Notes under the pieces: model-generated
Databases searched by the model: none
Told to the model about the DNA's origin: nothing
What the model saw: only the letters and a program-made list of their open reading frames with translations
Shown here: positions 40,552-51,371 of the stretch, piece after piece
How the letters are laid out: every line of letters starts with the position of its first letter
Numbering within the stretch: position 1 is the stretch's first letter
Translations under genes and position numbers: made by a program
DNA from: Gigantopelta aegis
Taxonomy: Eukaryota > Mollusca > Gastropoda > Neomphalida > Peltospiridae
Reading direction: 5' to 3'
DNA length: 64,000 nucleotides
Assembly: GCF_016097555.1 (NCBI RefSeq)
Contig: NC_054706.1
Coordinates: 54,210,009-54,274,008, forward strand

Positions 40552-41305
40552 ATTAAAAGGGTTTTTTAAAATTTTTTTTAAAAAAAATAATTTTCAAAAT
40601 TTTTCTTTTTTGGGTTTTGGGAAAAAAAAAGGGGGGTTTTGGGGGTGGAAATTTTTTTAAAAAACCCAAAAGAAAATTTTTAAATCCCCTTTTTTTAAAA
40701 TTTAAAACCTTTAAAAAAGAAAAATTTGGGTTTTGTTTTTTGGGGTTTGGGTTTTAAAAAAGGGGGAAAAAAAAAAAAAAATTTTTTTTTTCCCCCCCGA
40801 AATTTAAAACCACCCTTTTAAAAAGGGGGCCCAAAAAGAAAACCCAAAAAAAAATTTTTTAAAAACCCCAAAAAAAATTTTTTTTTTAATTCCCCCTTTT
40901 TTTGGAAAAATTTTTAAAAAACCCCCAAATTTTTTTTTTTTTTTTAAAACCCAAACAAATAAAAAAAAAATTTTCCCGGTGGTGGGGCCCCCAAAAAAAA
41001 ACCCAAAGGGGAAAACCCAAAAAAAAAAAAATTTTTTTTCCCCCTTTCCCTTTGAAATTAAAAAAAAATTTTTAAACCCAAAAAACCGGGCCAAATTGGT
41101 TAAAAAAAATAAAAACCTTTTTTCCGGTATTTAAATGGTTTCCAAAAATTATAAAAAAAAATTTTTAAATGGGTTTTTGGGGTTTCCAGGGGGGGGGGGT
41201 TTTTAAAACCGGCCCCGGGGGCCCCCGGTTTAAAGGGGCCGGGGCCCCCGGGGCCCCCAACCCGGGGGCCCCCCGAAACCCTTCCCAAAAAATTTTCCCC
41301 AAAAA
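38303..41305. other. Homopolymer-inflated, probably corrupt consensus
   Basis: About 3 kb made almost wholly of runs of 2-10 identical bases (AAAA, TTTT, CCCC, GGGG), unlike both flanks. The left part contains a similar block three times (about 38300-38510: ACCAAAAATTCCCAT, AAAATTTTAATTCCCAAATT). Dinucleotides such as CA, TG and AC inside mixed words are rare. This looks like a failed long-read or gap-filling consensus rather than natural DNA. Open frames inside it (40804-41357) should not be treated as genes. Confidence 0.75.
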
Positions 41306-41320
41306 TAGTTCTCTTACATA

Positions 41321-41632
41321 ATGAAGGAAATGTTTTATTTAATGACACATTCAACACATTTTATTTACAGTTATATGGTTAAGGACCACACACATATTGA
41401 GGGAGGAAACCCGCTGTCGTCACTTCATGGGCTACTCTTTTCGATTAGCAGCAAGGGATCTTTTATAGGCACCATCCTATGTGCAGGGTAGCACATACCA
41501 TGGCCTTTGATGTACCAATTGTGGTGCACTGGCTGGAGCGAGAAATAGCCCAATGGGCCCACCGACGGGGATTGATCCCAAACCAACTGCGCATCAAGCG
41601 AACGCTTTACCACTGGACTATGCCCCGCCCCT
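41321..41632 (-). mobile_element. SINE family 1, type B
   Basis: Reverse orientation, tail GAAATGTTTTATTTAATGAC to head CTGGACTATGCCCCGCCCC, lacking the short GGCGTCAGACAT block. Confidence 0.92.
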
Positions 41633-42209
41633 TCTCTTACATAAATGATAAAACAGAATTAGTCGGCCTCTGAGAACTGAAAATCTGCGTAACCCATTTC
41701 CTTTTTGCATCGCCCGTAATATTCATATAAATGGTGCTTGAAATTTTGAGCTAACAAAAAATAGGTTATGCAAAATTAGATTTGCGCGAGCAACGCACAA
41801 ACGAAACTGTTCTCGTAATTTTCAGATCCCTGCTGTAGTGTTGATATAAAGTGCTCCTACTACAGTACTAGCACCTCCCCTGGATCAAGCCAATCAGAGG
41901 TGGATTTAATGCCCCCCCCCTCCCCCCCTAAATTTTGGGATTGTTTTAATTTTATTATATATTAATTTTAATTTTTTTACAATCCCTCTCCAAACCTTCC
42001 CCAAAGTTCACTTGGCATTCCACCTCATGTTACAGCCCCACTCCCGGCAAAAAATGGATTTTCTGGATCTGCCACTGCCAATGGCCATGCTACGGACCGG
42101 ACTCGAGGGAGACATGCCTGAACCATTATTGGATATAGGAATGTAAAAAATGTTTCCGAGTCTGAGTACTAGCAGTAGCTAGTTGAAAAGACAAAGATAA
42201 AAAAAAAAG
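41633..42209. other. Intergenic, nothing recognised
   Basis: No gene or named element. C-run near 41911-41927. Confidence 0.55.
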
Positions 42210-42482
42210 GAAGTTTGTTTTGTTTAACAACACCACTGAAGCACATTGATTTATTAATCATCGGCTACTGGATGTTAAACATTTGGTAATAATATTGACA
42301 CAGTCATAGAGCGGAAACCAGCTACATTTTCCATTAATAGCAAGGGATCTTTTATATGCACCACCCCACAGACAGGATAGCATATACCACAGCCTTTGAT
42401 ATACCAGTCATGGTGCACTGGTTGGAACGAGAAACGGAGAGAAATAGGATTGATGCTTTACCACTGGGCTACGTCCTGCCAC
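42210..42482 (-). mobile_element. SINE family 1, type A
   Basis: Reverse orientation, tail AGTTTGTTTTGTTTAACAAC to head CTGGGCTACGTCCTGCCAC. The region around the B box is shortened. Confidence 0.9.
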
Positions 42483-42527
42483 AGACAAAGACAAAGCCCA
42501 TGACAAAAAGTAGCTAGTGGGAATTTT

Positions 42528-42600
42528 GCTATTAGCTCAGTTGGTAGAGTGCTGGATTCTCGTACTGAGAGTCCGTGGTTCGAATCCCTTCAGTGAAGGC
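42528..42600 (+). tRNA. tRNA-like sequence, probably a pseudogene
   Basis: Has an A box (TTAGCTCAGTTGGTAGAG) and B box (GGTTCGAATCC) at tRNA spacing, and the middle can pair (GGATTCTC with GAGAGTCC). The acceptor-stem halves and the T stem do not pair well, and no SINE body follows. I read it as a tRNA-derived pseudogene or SINE relic and assign no anticodon. Confidence 0.45.
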
Positions 42601-42748
42601 TGATTTATCTATTTCAATATAAATATCTTTAGCAAGGAATGTCTGCAATTAATTACCATATATTTTTGCATGTATGTCCAGTCAATGGAATAAGCAATAT
42701 GTAATATACAAGTATAAGCCAATAAAAGAGTAATTTAACACACGATAC

Positions 42749-43045
42749 TGTAGAAATGTTTCATTTAATGACAGACTCAACACATTTTATTTACGGTTAT
42801 ATTGACATATGGTTAAGGACCACACAGATATTGAGAGAGGAAACCTGCTGTCGCCACTTCATGGACTACTCTTTTCGATTAGAAGCAAGGGATCTTTTAT
42901 ATGCACCATCCCACGACCTTTGATGTACCAGTTGTAGTGCACTGGCTGGAACAAGAAATAGCCCAATGGGTCCACCGACGGGGATCGATCCCAAACCGAC
43001 CACGCATTGAGTTTTGCGCTTTACCACTGGGCTACATCCCACCCC
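42749..43045 (-). mobile_element. SINE family 1, type B
   Basis: Reverse orientation, tail AGAAATGTTTCATTTAATGA to head CTGGGCTACATCCCACCCC. Internal deletion near CACCATCCCACGACC. Confidence 0.9.
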
Positions 43046-43210
43046 ACACGATACTGTGTCTTCTGTGTGTGATAAAAAGGTGAAATTTTATAAAAATGGA
43101 AATCAGTTTTAAAATGAAAAAGAAGAAATGTTTTTTTTAGTAGTTGTATACAAATGTTTGATTAATGTCTAGGAACACAGAATGACTCAAATTGTTAATC
43201 AGAAGCATAC

Positions 43211-43431
43211 CTGTATAAAAAATATCCGCGGTTTTCCTTTTAGCGTGGGGCAGTTCTTGTCATTAAACATCTCAAGTATGTTGCGAGTCAGCACGGGCCT
43301 GTAGTCTGTCCCCAGTATGAATTCTTCCCTTCTCTTACGATTGTTTTCATCTGGATCGAAGAAATATTCATCTCCATGTGACGAGACTGCACAGACAAAA
43401 CAATCGGCTTTCTTGTAATTCTCCTTGGAGA
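43211..43431 (-). CDS. Caspase B exon 4 (catalytic His)
   Basis: Residues 107-180: ENYKKADCFVCAVSSHGDE, the insertion, then LEMFNDKNCPTLKGKPRIFF. The acceptor is TTTATTGCAG; the donor CAG|GTATGC follows the Gln of the expected QACRG. Confidence 0.9.
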
Positions 43432-46400
43432 CTGCAATAAAGATAAAAAGATAAAGTTTGTTTTGCTTAACGACACCACTAGAGGACATTGATTTATGAA
43501 TCATCAGCTATTGGATGTTAAACTTTTGGTAATATTTTAGAGAGGAAACCCACAACATTTTTCTATTAGCAGCAAGGGATCTTTTATATGTACCATTCCA
43601 CGGACAGGATAGACCATACCACGACTTTTGATAAACCAGTCGTAATGCACTGGCTGGAATGAGAAATAGCCCAATGGGCCCACTGACAGGGATTGACAGT
43701 GCATCAGGTGAGCGCTCTACCATTGGGCTATGTCCTACCCCTTACAGTAAAGAAGAAACAAGCAGCATTTGAAAATATTAGTATTTCAATACACACAGCT
43801 ATTTAGATGGATGGATGAAAATAAGGAAGTAGGGGTTGATGGATGGATGGACAGACAGATGGATTGTATGGATGAAGTGGCCGAGTGGATTAACAAATGG
43901 ATGGTTGAATTAATGGACAAATGGATGGTTGAATTAATGGATGGATAGACGGATGGTTGAATGGATTGATGGATTGATTGAGGGATGAACGGACGGATGG
44001 TTGAATGGATTGATGGTTGACTGGATGGATAGATGGATGAGTAGACATGATTAATGGATGGATGGGTGAACGAATGGATGTGTTGGTGCATAAACTGATA
44101 ACTGAAAGAATAGATGGATGATGAATGGATTGCCATACAGAGAGAGTATAGATGGATAGATATTGGTGGGTGGGTTGGTAGATGAATAGACAGACATGTG
44201 CATAGATGGATGGATAAATAAAGGATGGATGGATGGATGAATGAATGGGTCAATGTTTTTTGGGTAAGTGGATGGGTGAATATATGGATGATGGATGGAT
44301 AGAGGGATGGATTACAAAGTGACTTGGATAGATAGAGGATAGATATATGGATAGATGGATGGATGAATGGACCAATTGTTAAATGGACAGAGGAAAGCCT
44401 TACAAAGAAAGCGACTTACTCTTGTAGAAAACATCTGTAATTCTGGCTGCAGTTAAGTCTTGATGATATCTTATGTCAGTAAATCCAAACTGACTGAAGA
44501 CCTGCGTCAGATTACTTCCATCAACATCGGCACCTTCCCGGGGCGACTTGTTCTCAAACGTCACGTTGTTGATAATCACTGCAACGCCACGTGAAGGGTA
44601 GCTGAAGTCATATTCATCAAGATCGTCATAAACTACGGGGTCAGGACAGCTTGTGAATGGTCTACAAAACAAATAAATCCAAATGTTTCTATCACCAAGA
44701 CATCACATATCACCAACTTTGATGGTTCAATGGATGCAACTTGCAACAGAAAATAAACTATTGTTCAGTTAACACTTAGTTTTTAAAATTTTAGTACTGT
44801 CTTGTCTGTGGAAAAATGGATATAGAAAATCTATTGTTGCTTTGTCGGTAGCAGTAGCCTATAAGAGCTCTGTCCATCTTTCTCGGTCTTTCTCTCTCTC
44901 TTTGTCAGTCTCGCTCAGTCCATCTCTCTCTCTCTCTCTCTCACCCTCTCTGTCGATCTCTTACCTGTCATTCTCTTTCTTTCTGTCCGTCCGTCCGTCC
45001 GTCCGTCCCTCCCTCTCTCTCCCTCTCTCTCTCTCTTTCTCTTTCTCTCTCTGTCTCCTGCTGCAATTTTCTAAAGAACTGCCATGGGTGAAACAGCCTA
45101 CCAACAGAAATATTTTGCCTGCTTAAGGCTATTATTTTTTTGACTGAACGGTTATTCTGCTGCATGTAGACATATTTCAAATGTACAAATGTTAAATATT
45201 GGCAGATAATGTACACTAGGTACATTTTGTCATTGTTCAGGATTTCTACATACGGCAATTTATATCTCAGCGACTGCAACTGCTGTCGATGCCATCATTA
45301 AGTTCAAGTTCAATGGTATAATTCTGACTCTTGAGAGAAAACCAGCTACATTTTTCCATTAGTAGCAAGGGATGTTTTATATGCACTTTCCGACAAAACA
45401 GCACATACCATGGAAGCACCTCCGGTGAGCAGTCCCAATTGAGCTAAATCCACACTCCCCCAGTAGTTACTGGGTTCACATCCCAGCACCAGCTCCCACC
45501 CACAGTGTGCTTCAGGGCCCCATGGTGACGTGAAAGACTTCTGCACATACATCTCTCACTAACAATTAACCCACTGTCCTGAACATAAAGCTGAAGAGTG
45601 TGCCCAGAACAGTGTGCTTGAACCTTAATTTAATAAATTTAAAGTTTGTTTTGTTTACCAACACTGCTAGAGCACATTGATTTATTAATCATCTGCTATT
45701 GGATGTCAAACATTTGGTAATTTTGACAGTCTGAGAGGAAACCTACTACCGCTAGTAGCAAAGGATATTTTATATGCACCAACCCACAGACAGGATAGCA
45801 CATACCACAGCATTTGATATACCAGTAGTGGTGCACTGGCTTGAAAAAAAAATAGCCCAATGGGCCTGCCAACACATCAAATGAGTGCTTAACCACTGGG
45901 CTATGTCTTACCCCCCCCCCCCCCCCCTTAATTAGATATAGGCATGGAAATCAAGTTGAAATGAAATGTAATGTTTCAACTTATTACCTTGATACTTGAT
46001 TCCATACAGCTTTTAGTTTGGGGCCAATGAAATCTTTCTCTGAAAAGAACGAAAATGTCAGAATTATTTGTATATCATCACTTGTAAATGATTTTAATTT
46101 ATTAAAAGATATTTTACAAAATAAAAACAAATTTTTATGAGCATGAAAAAATATTCTAATACTGAAGAATATGATAGGCTGATCTAAGAAGTTTTAATTG
46201 GATTTTTTTTTGGGGGGGAGGGGGAGCAGGTGCCTTCATGAAAGATTATTAAAAGGATATACCCTAGTTTCAGCCCATGAAAATTAACACTAAGTTTATT
46301 TAATCTACAAACCTGTAACACATTTGGATAAAGTTACAACTGAGTGAAAAATGAGTCTGTGACTTTGAAATGGAAAAATACCCTCTAAAAACTCGAACTC

Positions 46401-48200
46401 CATAACTGTTACCTCTCAGACACATGTGCATTTTTAAAAATATAAGAAATGCATTTTGTGATATTAAAAAACCCAGGATGACCAAAAACACTTCGAATGT
46501 ACGGAAATGGATAATCTAAACAATAAAATCTAAGTAAAGTATGATTTCAGTTATCAAAAATGGCTCTAATAGTAAAAAATATCCCTTAGTGTTTAAAACT
46601 AGGGTATGTACCTTTAATTTGGGATGTTCTTAGATGCATGTTATAACATTTTAAATCCACTTTACTGTCATTTTAAAGCTGCGATCTCGAGTACGTGTTT
46701 ACTATTGAACCATATGGAATAGACCACACACATCAATTCTATTATAGTCAAATGCTATTTTTTTTTCAATATCATTTGGCTATATACTCGATAATTTAGA
46801 TCACATAAATCAAAACATCAATCTCCATTTTTACACTTAAACTATTCAACTCAAATTATTAAAAATAAAGTGAAAGACATGATGAGGTAAGATCATAAGT
46901 TTATAAAAACTGTAATTGTGTTTGTATTTTGCATTAGAAAATGTTTTAAAATTGTGAGTTGAAACTGCAACTTTAAAAAAGGTGTGAGTTTTATGCTCAC
47001 ATCCAATTAAGATTTAAGCACAGTTTTCTGAACACACACCTTACCTATCTGGGTTGTCTGTCCAGGACAGGAATTAATGGTTAGCCATTATGGCATTAGT
47101 AGTTAGTGAGAAAGAAATTTGTATAATGACTGTATACCTCCCTACTCACTTAAAACTGACTGGATTGGACCTGGTAATGGAAACTGAACCAAGGCAAATA
47201 TTAATATTGTCAACACCGGCCTCGGCAGTGTCTTGGTTAAGCCATTGGACATAAGGCTGGTAGGTACTGGGTTCGCAGCCCAGTACCGGCTCCCACACAG
47301 AGAACATTTTAGTGACTCAGTGGGTAGGTGTAAGACCACTACGCCCTCTTCTCTCTCACTAACCACTAACAACTAACCTACTGCCTGGACAGACAGCCTA
47401 GATACACTGTAGCTGAGGTATGTGTGCCCAGGACAGCATGCTTGAACCAAGGCTTCTAGACTATGGTAGCCCCACTCCCATGGCTAGTGATATTCAATGT
47501 TGGGCTAGTAAATAACTACTATTGCCATGCCTGATGGCTAGTGGAAAAAATGGAGTCAAATGTTGCAGTTAACTGTTAAGTCTGTTTTATAAATATGAAT
47601 ATCCTGCAAGCACTCCAACCCCTCAATGCTAGTGTTTTTAAACTCTATCTCCCTCTTTAGGTGACATAACTTATTATTTAGTAAAATTGTATTAACTTAA
47701 AGTAAAGTAGGGCTAGTGAATTTTTAATTGTGGCTAGTAAATTTTACAAATTACTGATCCCATGGCTAGTGGATTTTCTAAAAATTCTAGAAGCCCTGTT
47801 GAACCTTAATTGGATATAAGCATGAAAATAAGTTGAAATGAATTAAAATACAGTCAACGTTGCTCTAGAGGCCACCTGTAGTAAGCAGCCACCTGTCTTG
47901 AAAGGACACCTTTTGACACTCCCTTTGGTGGCTGATCACCACAGGTTTGACTACAAGTAACTGAATGAATATTTACATGTAATGACACCCCAGCACGAAC
48001 AAGACATTGGCTACTGGGTACTGAACATTGACAGAAATATCATTTGTAACATATTAGTAATTTTGCATCAATTGTTCAAGGTTTTATGACTTTCTGAAAA
48101 CTGGAATGTAATTTTCCAAACTTTATTATTATTAAATGTGTGAATTAAGTATAATGTAGGTTATTTTAAATTTACCATCTCCATTTAATGAGTCCTCCAT
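43211..48200 (-). CDS. Caspase B, 3-prime incomplete, four coding exons (180 aa visible)
   Basis: A caspase on the - strand. Exons in order: 48200-48176, 46039-45988, 44661-44420 and 43431-43211, joined in phases 1, 2, 1, with phase 0 after the last, to 180 residues from MEDSLNGDEKDF to GKPRIFFIQ. It has the Arg of the P1 pocket (Arg67, PREG) and catalytic His125 (SSHGDE), plus a charged insertion (DPDENNRKRREEF) before GTD149. The N-terminal 42 residues are a short prodomain with no recognisable CARD or DED. The next exon should start ACRG with the catalytic Cys, but I found neither it nor the small subunit below 43211. The corrupt block at 38303-41305 lies in the expected direction, so the missing part may be an assembly loss. 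Closest relative here is caspase A. It could also be a broken gene. Confidence 0.82.
43452..43741 (-). mobile_element. SINE family 1, type A, just upstream of a caspase B acceptor
   Basis: Same orientation convention as the other reversed copies: tail AAAGTTTGTTTTGCTTAACG, head CATTGGGCTATGTCCTACCC. The tail lies about 20 bp from the acceptor of exon 4, so the branch-point region of that intron is probably SINE-derived. Confidence 0.92.
43800..44385. repeat. Degenerate (GGAT)n array in caspase B intron
   Basis: About 580 bp of GGATGGAT-like words with frequent variants (GATGAATGGA, GGTTGAATGGAT). The open frame rich in Ser-Ile-His-Pro across it is an artefact. Confidence 0.9.
44420..44661 (-). 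CDS. Caspase B exon 3
   Basis: Residues 27-106 with the large-subunit start EYDFSYPSRGVAVIINN and Arg67. Acceptor GTTTTGTAG, donor AGA|GTAAGT. Confidence 0.9.
44880..45060. repeat. CT-rich imperfect microsatellite
   Basis: Mixed TCTC, TTTC and GTCC runs in the caspase B intron between exons 2 and 3. Confidence 0.9.
45334..45915. mobile_element. Cluster of three SINE pieces in caspase B intron
   Basis: About 45334-45415 is a family 1 fragment (reverse). About 45445-45635 is a degraded family 2 copy ending CAGTGTGCTTGAACCTTAAT (forward). About 45640-45915 is a family 1 type A copy (reverse; tail AAAGTTTGTTTTGTTTACCA, head ending CCACTGGGCTATGTCTTACC before a C-run). Confidence 0.8.
45988..46039 (-). 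CDS. Caspase B exon 2 (52 bp)
   Basis: Encodes KDFIGPKLKAVWNQVS between a TTTTCAG acceptor and AG|GTAATA donor. The phase at both ends matches the neighbouring exons exactly, which is the main reason for accepting so short an exon. Confidence 0.75.
46383..46612. repeat. Dispersed repeat, second copy of 8416-8646
   Basis: Same order of blocks (AACTCCATAACTGTTACCTC, GGATGACCAAAAACACTT, CTAAACAATAAAATCTAAG). Lies in the first caspase B coding intron. Confidence 0.7.
47216..47842 (+). mobile_element. SINE family 2, split by a MITE
   Basis: Head CCGGCCTCGGCAGTGTCTTG, B-box-like GGGTTCGCAGCCC, tail after the insertion CCTTAATTGGATATAAGCAT. The MITE occupies 47448-47798. Confidence 0.9.
47448..47798. 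mobile_element. MITE with CAGGGCTTCTAGA-like ends, copy 2
   Basis: Left end CAAGGCTTCTAGA, right-end complement CAGGGCTTCTAGA, flanked by TTGAAC at 47442-47447 and 47799-47804. Removing it restores the SINE sequence GCTTGAACCTTAATTGG, which proves insertion. AT-rich, no coding potential. Terminal CAGGG is shared with hAT- and P-like elements; superfamily uncertain. Confidence 0.9.
47960..48025 (-). mobile_element. LINE 3-prime tail fragment
   Basis: ATGACACCCCAGCACGAAC then GGCTACTGGGTACTGAAC, the complement of the 3-prime UTR of the LINE at 32823-33424. Confidence 0.6.
48176..48200 (-). CDS. Caspase B exon 1 (start codon)
   Basis: MEDSLNGD plus one base, donor GATG|GTAAAT. Phase 1 plus the two leading bases of exon 2 forms a Glu codon, so the join is in frame. 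A possible 5-prime UTR acceptor (AATACAG) lies 23 bp upstream of the ATG, after 48223. Confidence 0.65.
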
Positions 48201-48229
48201 TTTTAAGCAATGCAGCTCACCAGCTGTAT

Positions 48230-48878
48230 TTCCAAACTGACACTCATATATGATCCTCACCTCTTTAAAGGTTGATTATATAATATTTACCATGGGCACC
48301 TGAATCAAAAATAAACATGCATGTATTTATATTAAGATTAACATTATAATAATAACAACAACAACAAAAACCTTATAAATAACCTGAATATCTTAAGATT
48401 TTTATGTTTGTTACACTGGGCTCACACTATATCAAATTTGGTTTCCTTGAAAATTATTAAAATACCGGTATGGTTAATTTAAGGATCATTTTATTAGCCG
48501 AAAACTAAATCTTATAGCCACTGTATAAAAATTAGCAATTGGCTAATTTGGCAATGTACAACAATAAAAATAAAAAATCTTTTTAATAAAGTACAGTAAT
48601 TAAAAAACAAAACAAACTATAACAAAAATATTTGTAATTAATAATTGAGAAATTTATTTACAAATGGGATTAATTTGTTTAAATTTTTTATGAATTATTG
48701 TACAAATAGAACTTTACCATACACAAAATCTAGAAAACAAAATTCTTTATACTATGGTAATATTTTGTGGGATTTTTTTAGAGGGCTATAAATATAAATA
48801 ATCACATGTACTTAAATATTCTAGCTTGTCACATGATGATTAGTGAGATCACATTGTCACATGTCACAACCTGCGAGA

Positions 48879-48881
<3 letters not shown>
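48230..48881. other. AT-rich intergenic, nothing recognised
   Basis: Upstream of caspase B. No clear promoter motif or gene. Confidence 0.5.
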
Positions 48882-48946
<65 letters not shown>

Positions 48947-49033
48947 GAGAAAGAGAGACAGAGAGAGTGAGAAAGAGAGAGAGCGAGAGAGATATTAATA
49001 GAAAAATAGCTAGAGAGCGAGAGAGACAGAGAC

Positions 49034-49123
<90 letters not shown>
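48882..49123. repeat. Two (GA)n microsatellites with a duplicated flank
   Basis: GA runs at about 48882-48942 and 49037-49123. Each is followed by ATATTAATAGAAAAATAGCT (about 48991 and 49126), so the array plus flank has been duplicated. Confidence 0.93.
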
Positions 49124-49126
<3 letters not shown>

Positions 49127-49139
49127 TATTAATAGAAAA

Positions 49140-49800
49140 ATAGCTAGAGATATGTAACCTAGACCTATATATAGTTCATTAAGATTAACCTCGAGTGCAA
49201 GCCAAGTCGGGAATACGTTTATCTTTCATGAACTAGCCTATATAAGTGTGTATTACCATTGAATAAACACTGTGACATGGTGATGGACCAGATGGTTGAT
49301 GTAACACTATCTTACTTCTTTTTTTTTAATTTAGGTGAATGAAATTGAAAAATAAAAGTCTAGTGGTTAGAACAAACAGACTATATGACAGATCACGTGG
49401 GCGCCCTTCCATTCAAAAAGTCCCGCTTACTATTCATTCTTTCAGTAAACAACAGTACATAAGTCCCCGTACACCGAATACAAATGAGCTAGTTCCGGCA
49501 TTCCGGGAAAAGTCGAGCCTTGTAAATTACTCATCGTCTATTTCCGTACAATGTCATTTGACAGTGTAATTATCAGCAAACTTAGCTTTGAGTATTTGAC
49601 GGTGCTGTACAGAACAAGTTGATTACAATTATTATATGTACATAATATTATACAAGTAGATCGTGCTGCAATTTTAGTTATTGACTAAACTAACTTTTAT
49701 AAGGTTTGGTTTCCCAGAAAGTGACTTTATTAATAGTGTTTGTTATTAACCAGCCAATGTGTTAAACAATTTTAAAATCAATATTTAAGGATTATTTGTT
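49140..49800. other. Intergenic between divergent caspases B and C
   Basis: Ordinary composition, no named repeat and no recognised gene. A 76-codon open frame at 49339-49569 has no known domain. Confidence 0.5.
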
Positions 49801-49806
49801 ATTTCG

Positions 49807-49902
49807 TTTACGTTCATCTGTAAACTGAGTGAATCAGCCAAGCCGTTCTCACATAAGTTTGCTGATGATTGCTTTTGTTCATACCCAGATGAACGTAAAA
49901 GC
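49807..49902. repeat. Short inverted repeat
   Basis: TTTACGTTCATCTG (about 49807) and CAGATGAACGTAAA (about 49888) are complementary arms around a spacer of about 65 bp. Confidence 0.8.
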
Positions 49903-50040
49903 AATAACAGAGATACATACTAATCAAAACGTTAAAAATTCGTATTTTATTTTGGATTAGTTTTTATATTTCTAAAGAATAACGCTCAATAAGACAAGCT
50001 ATCAATATAAAATTGACGTCGTCAGATTTAGAGAATACTC

Positions 50041-51371
50041 AGCTCGCTGCTCGGCAATACCGTTTATCTTGCACGATAATTTAATATATCTGACATTGAT
50101 ATCTGACATTATTATATTTACTCAACATAGAAATATATGCCCAATATCTCTGCAATCTATTTTGGAACCCCCCTTTTCAAAATCCTATGTCATGTCATGT
50201 CATAGGGTTTTACGTGCACATTCAGAACAAGCTGTTGTAGCGCACACCTGTCGTGGGCACAAGAGCCGGCCTTGGCCAGCTCCTCCGTCCATGACAGGAA
50301 AGGTGGGGGAGGGGAGAGGAGGGACCGCCTGCACTGGCAGGTGCAAGGGAGCACCAGCAGCCCGATCAAATCGGGTGGGTGGGGGTGGTGGTGGTGCTAT
50401 GGAATTTGAATGGAGCAGTTAAATGCCAAAGAGAAAAGGGTGCGCAATTTTGATTGAGGGAATTTGGCGCAATTTTGAACGGTCGGTCGAAAGGTAAATG
50501 GCCGAGCTAATATAGGTTTTGATATTAGTGAATCGAGAGTAGCTCGTTAATTTTAGACCTTTACGATGCTGTGGTGTCTCCCTAGGTTGCCCATAGGGCC
50601 CTTATAAAGGGCCTGACAGCTTCTGGTCAAGGCATCACCAAGTACCAAGTTATTATCAGCAGCAAGTATTGGGGGTTTGGGTGGGGGAGGCCGATATTCT
50701 TTTGTTCAGCTTCCCCCGGGTGCATTGCAATTGTGTACTCGGAACGGTATTCTTTTGTCCGGTTCCTTATTAGAGTACGTGCTGGACCCTTAAATGGGGG
50801 CGGGTGCATTGTTATCATTAGTCAATGCACCCTGTGTACTGATGCAGTGAGCGTGTAGTATGTGTGTGAATCCTAGTTTTGTGTTACGGTTGTACCTATT
50901 GTCTTAAGTCCCTATTCTAGTGAGCTCAACGGTCATTCATGACCACCCATCCCCCTCCGTCCTTGTATAGCATTGAATACAATGACGGAGGGGGAGTTAA
51001 ACTAGCCTAGCTATCTAATTTGAAGGGTTAAACCCTTATAGTGTAGGTATTGGTTTAAAAGCCTAGTGCTTGGCATACTTAACTTTATTACCAATGCAAT
51101 AAAACGAAACTAACGGTGGCAAGTAGCAATTGTATACATATATGCACCGATCTAGGTACTTAGTTTGAAGAATTTTGATTCCCGCCCCCTAAATATAGGA
51201 TTTTAGTAGGCTTACTTGGTTTGTCTTCAGGCTATCTGGATAGTTGGGTATCGGTTTTCCTGCATGTCTTTGCTTCTGGAACCCTAGTTGACTTAAAATC
51301 CTATGTACGCCCATGGGACAATATCAATCCACTCGTGCAAGATAAACGGTATTGCCGAGCAGCGAGTTGGG
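50041..51371. mobile_element. Composite repeat bounded by inverted ends
   Basis: The ends carry inverted copies (TGCTCGGCAATACCGTTTAT at 50048 against ATAAACGGTATTGCCGAGCA near 51342). Inside, from about 50185, is the GTCAT-led repeat also seen at 21695, then about 700 bp of unique-looking sequence with short duplications (GGTATTCTTTTGT-like, GGGTGCATTG) and a small hairpin near 50950-50993 (CCCCCTCCGTC with GACGGAGGGGG). Classification not possible from sequence alone. Confidence 0.5.

Noticed and set aside
40804-41357. Phe/Lys-rich and Gly/Pro-rich open frames
   Set aside because: They lie in the homopolymer-inflated block and reflect run lengths, not coding.
42528-42600. Functional tRNA gene
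   Set aside because: A and B boxes are good, but the acceptor and T stems do not pair adequately.
43786-44253. Ser-Ile-His-Pro repeat protein on the - strand
   Set aside because: Translation of a degenerate GGAT array in an intron.
50041-51371. LTR-type element
   Set aside because: No direct terminal repeats or capsid, protease or integrase-like coding seen; left unclassified.
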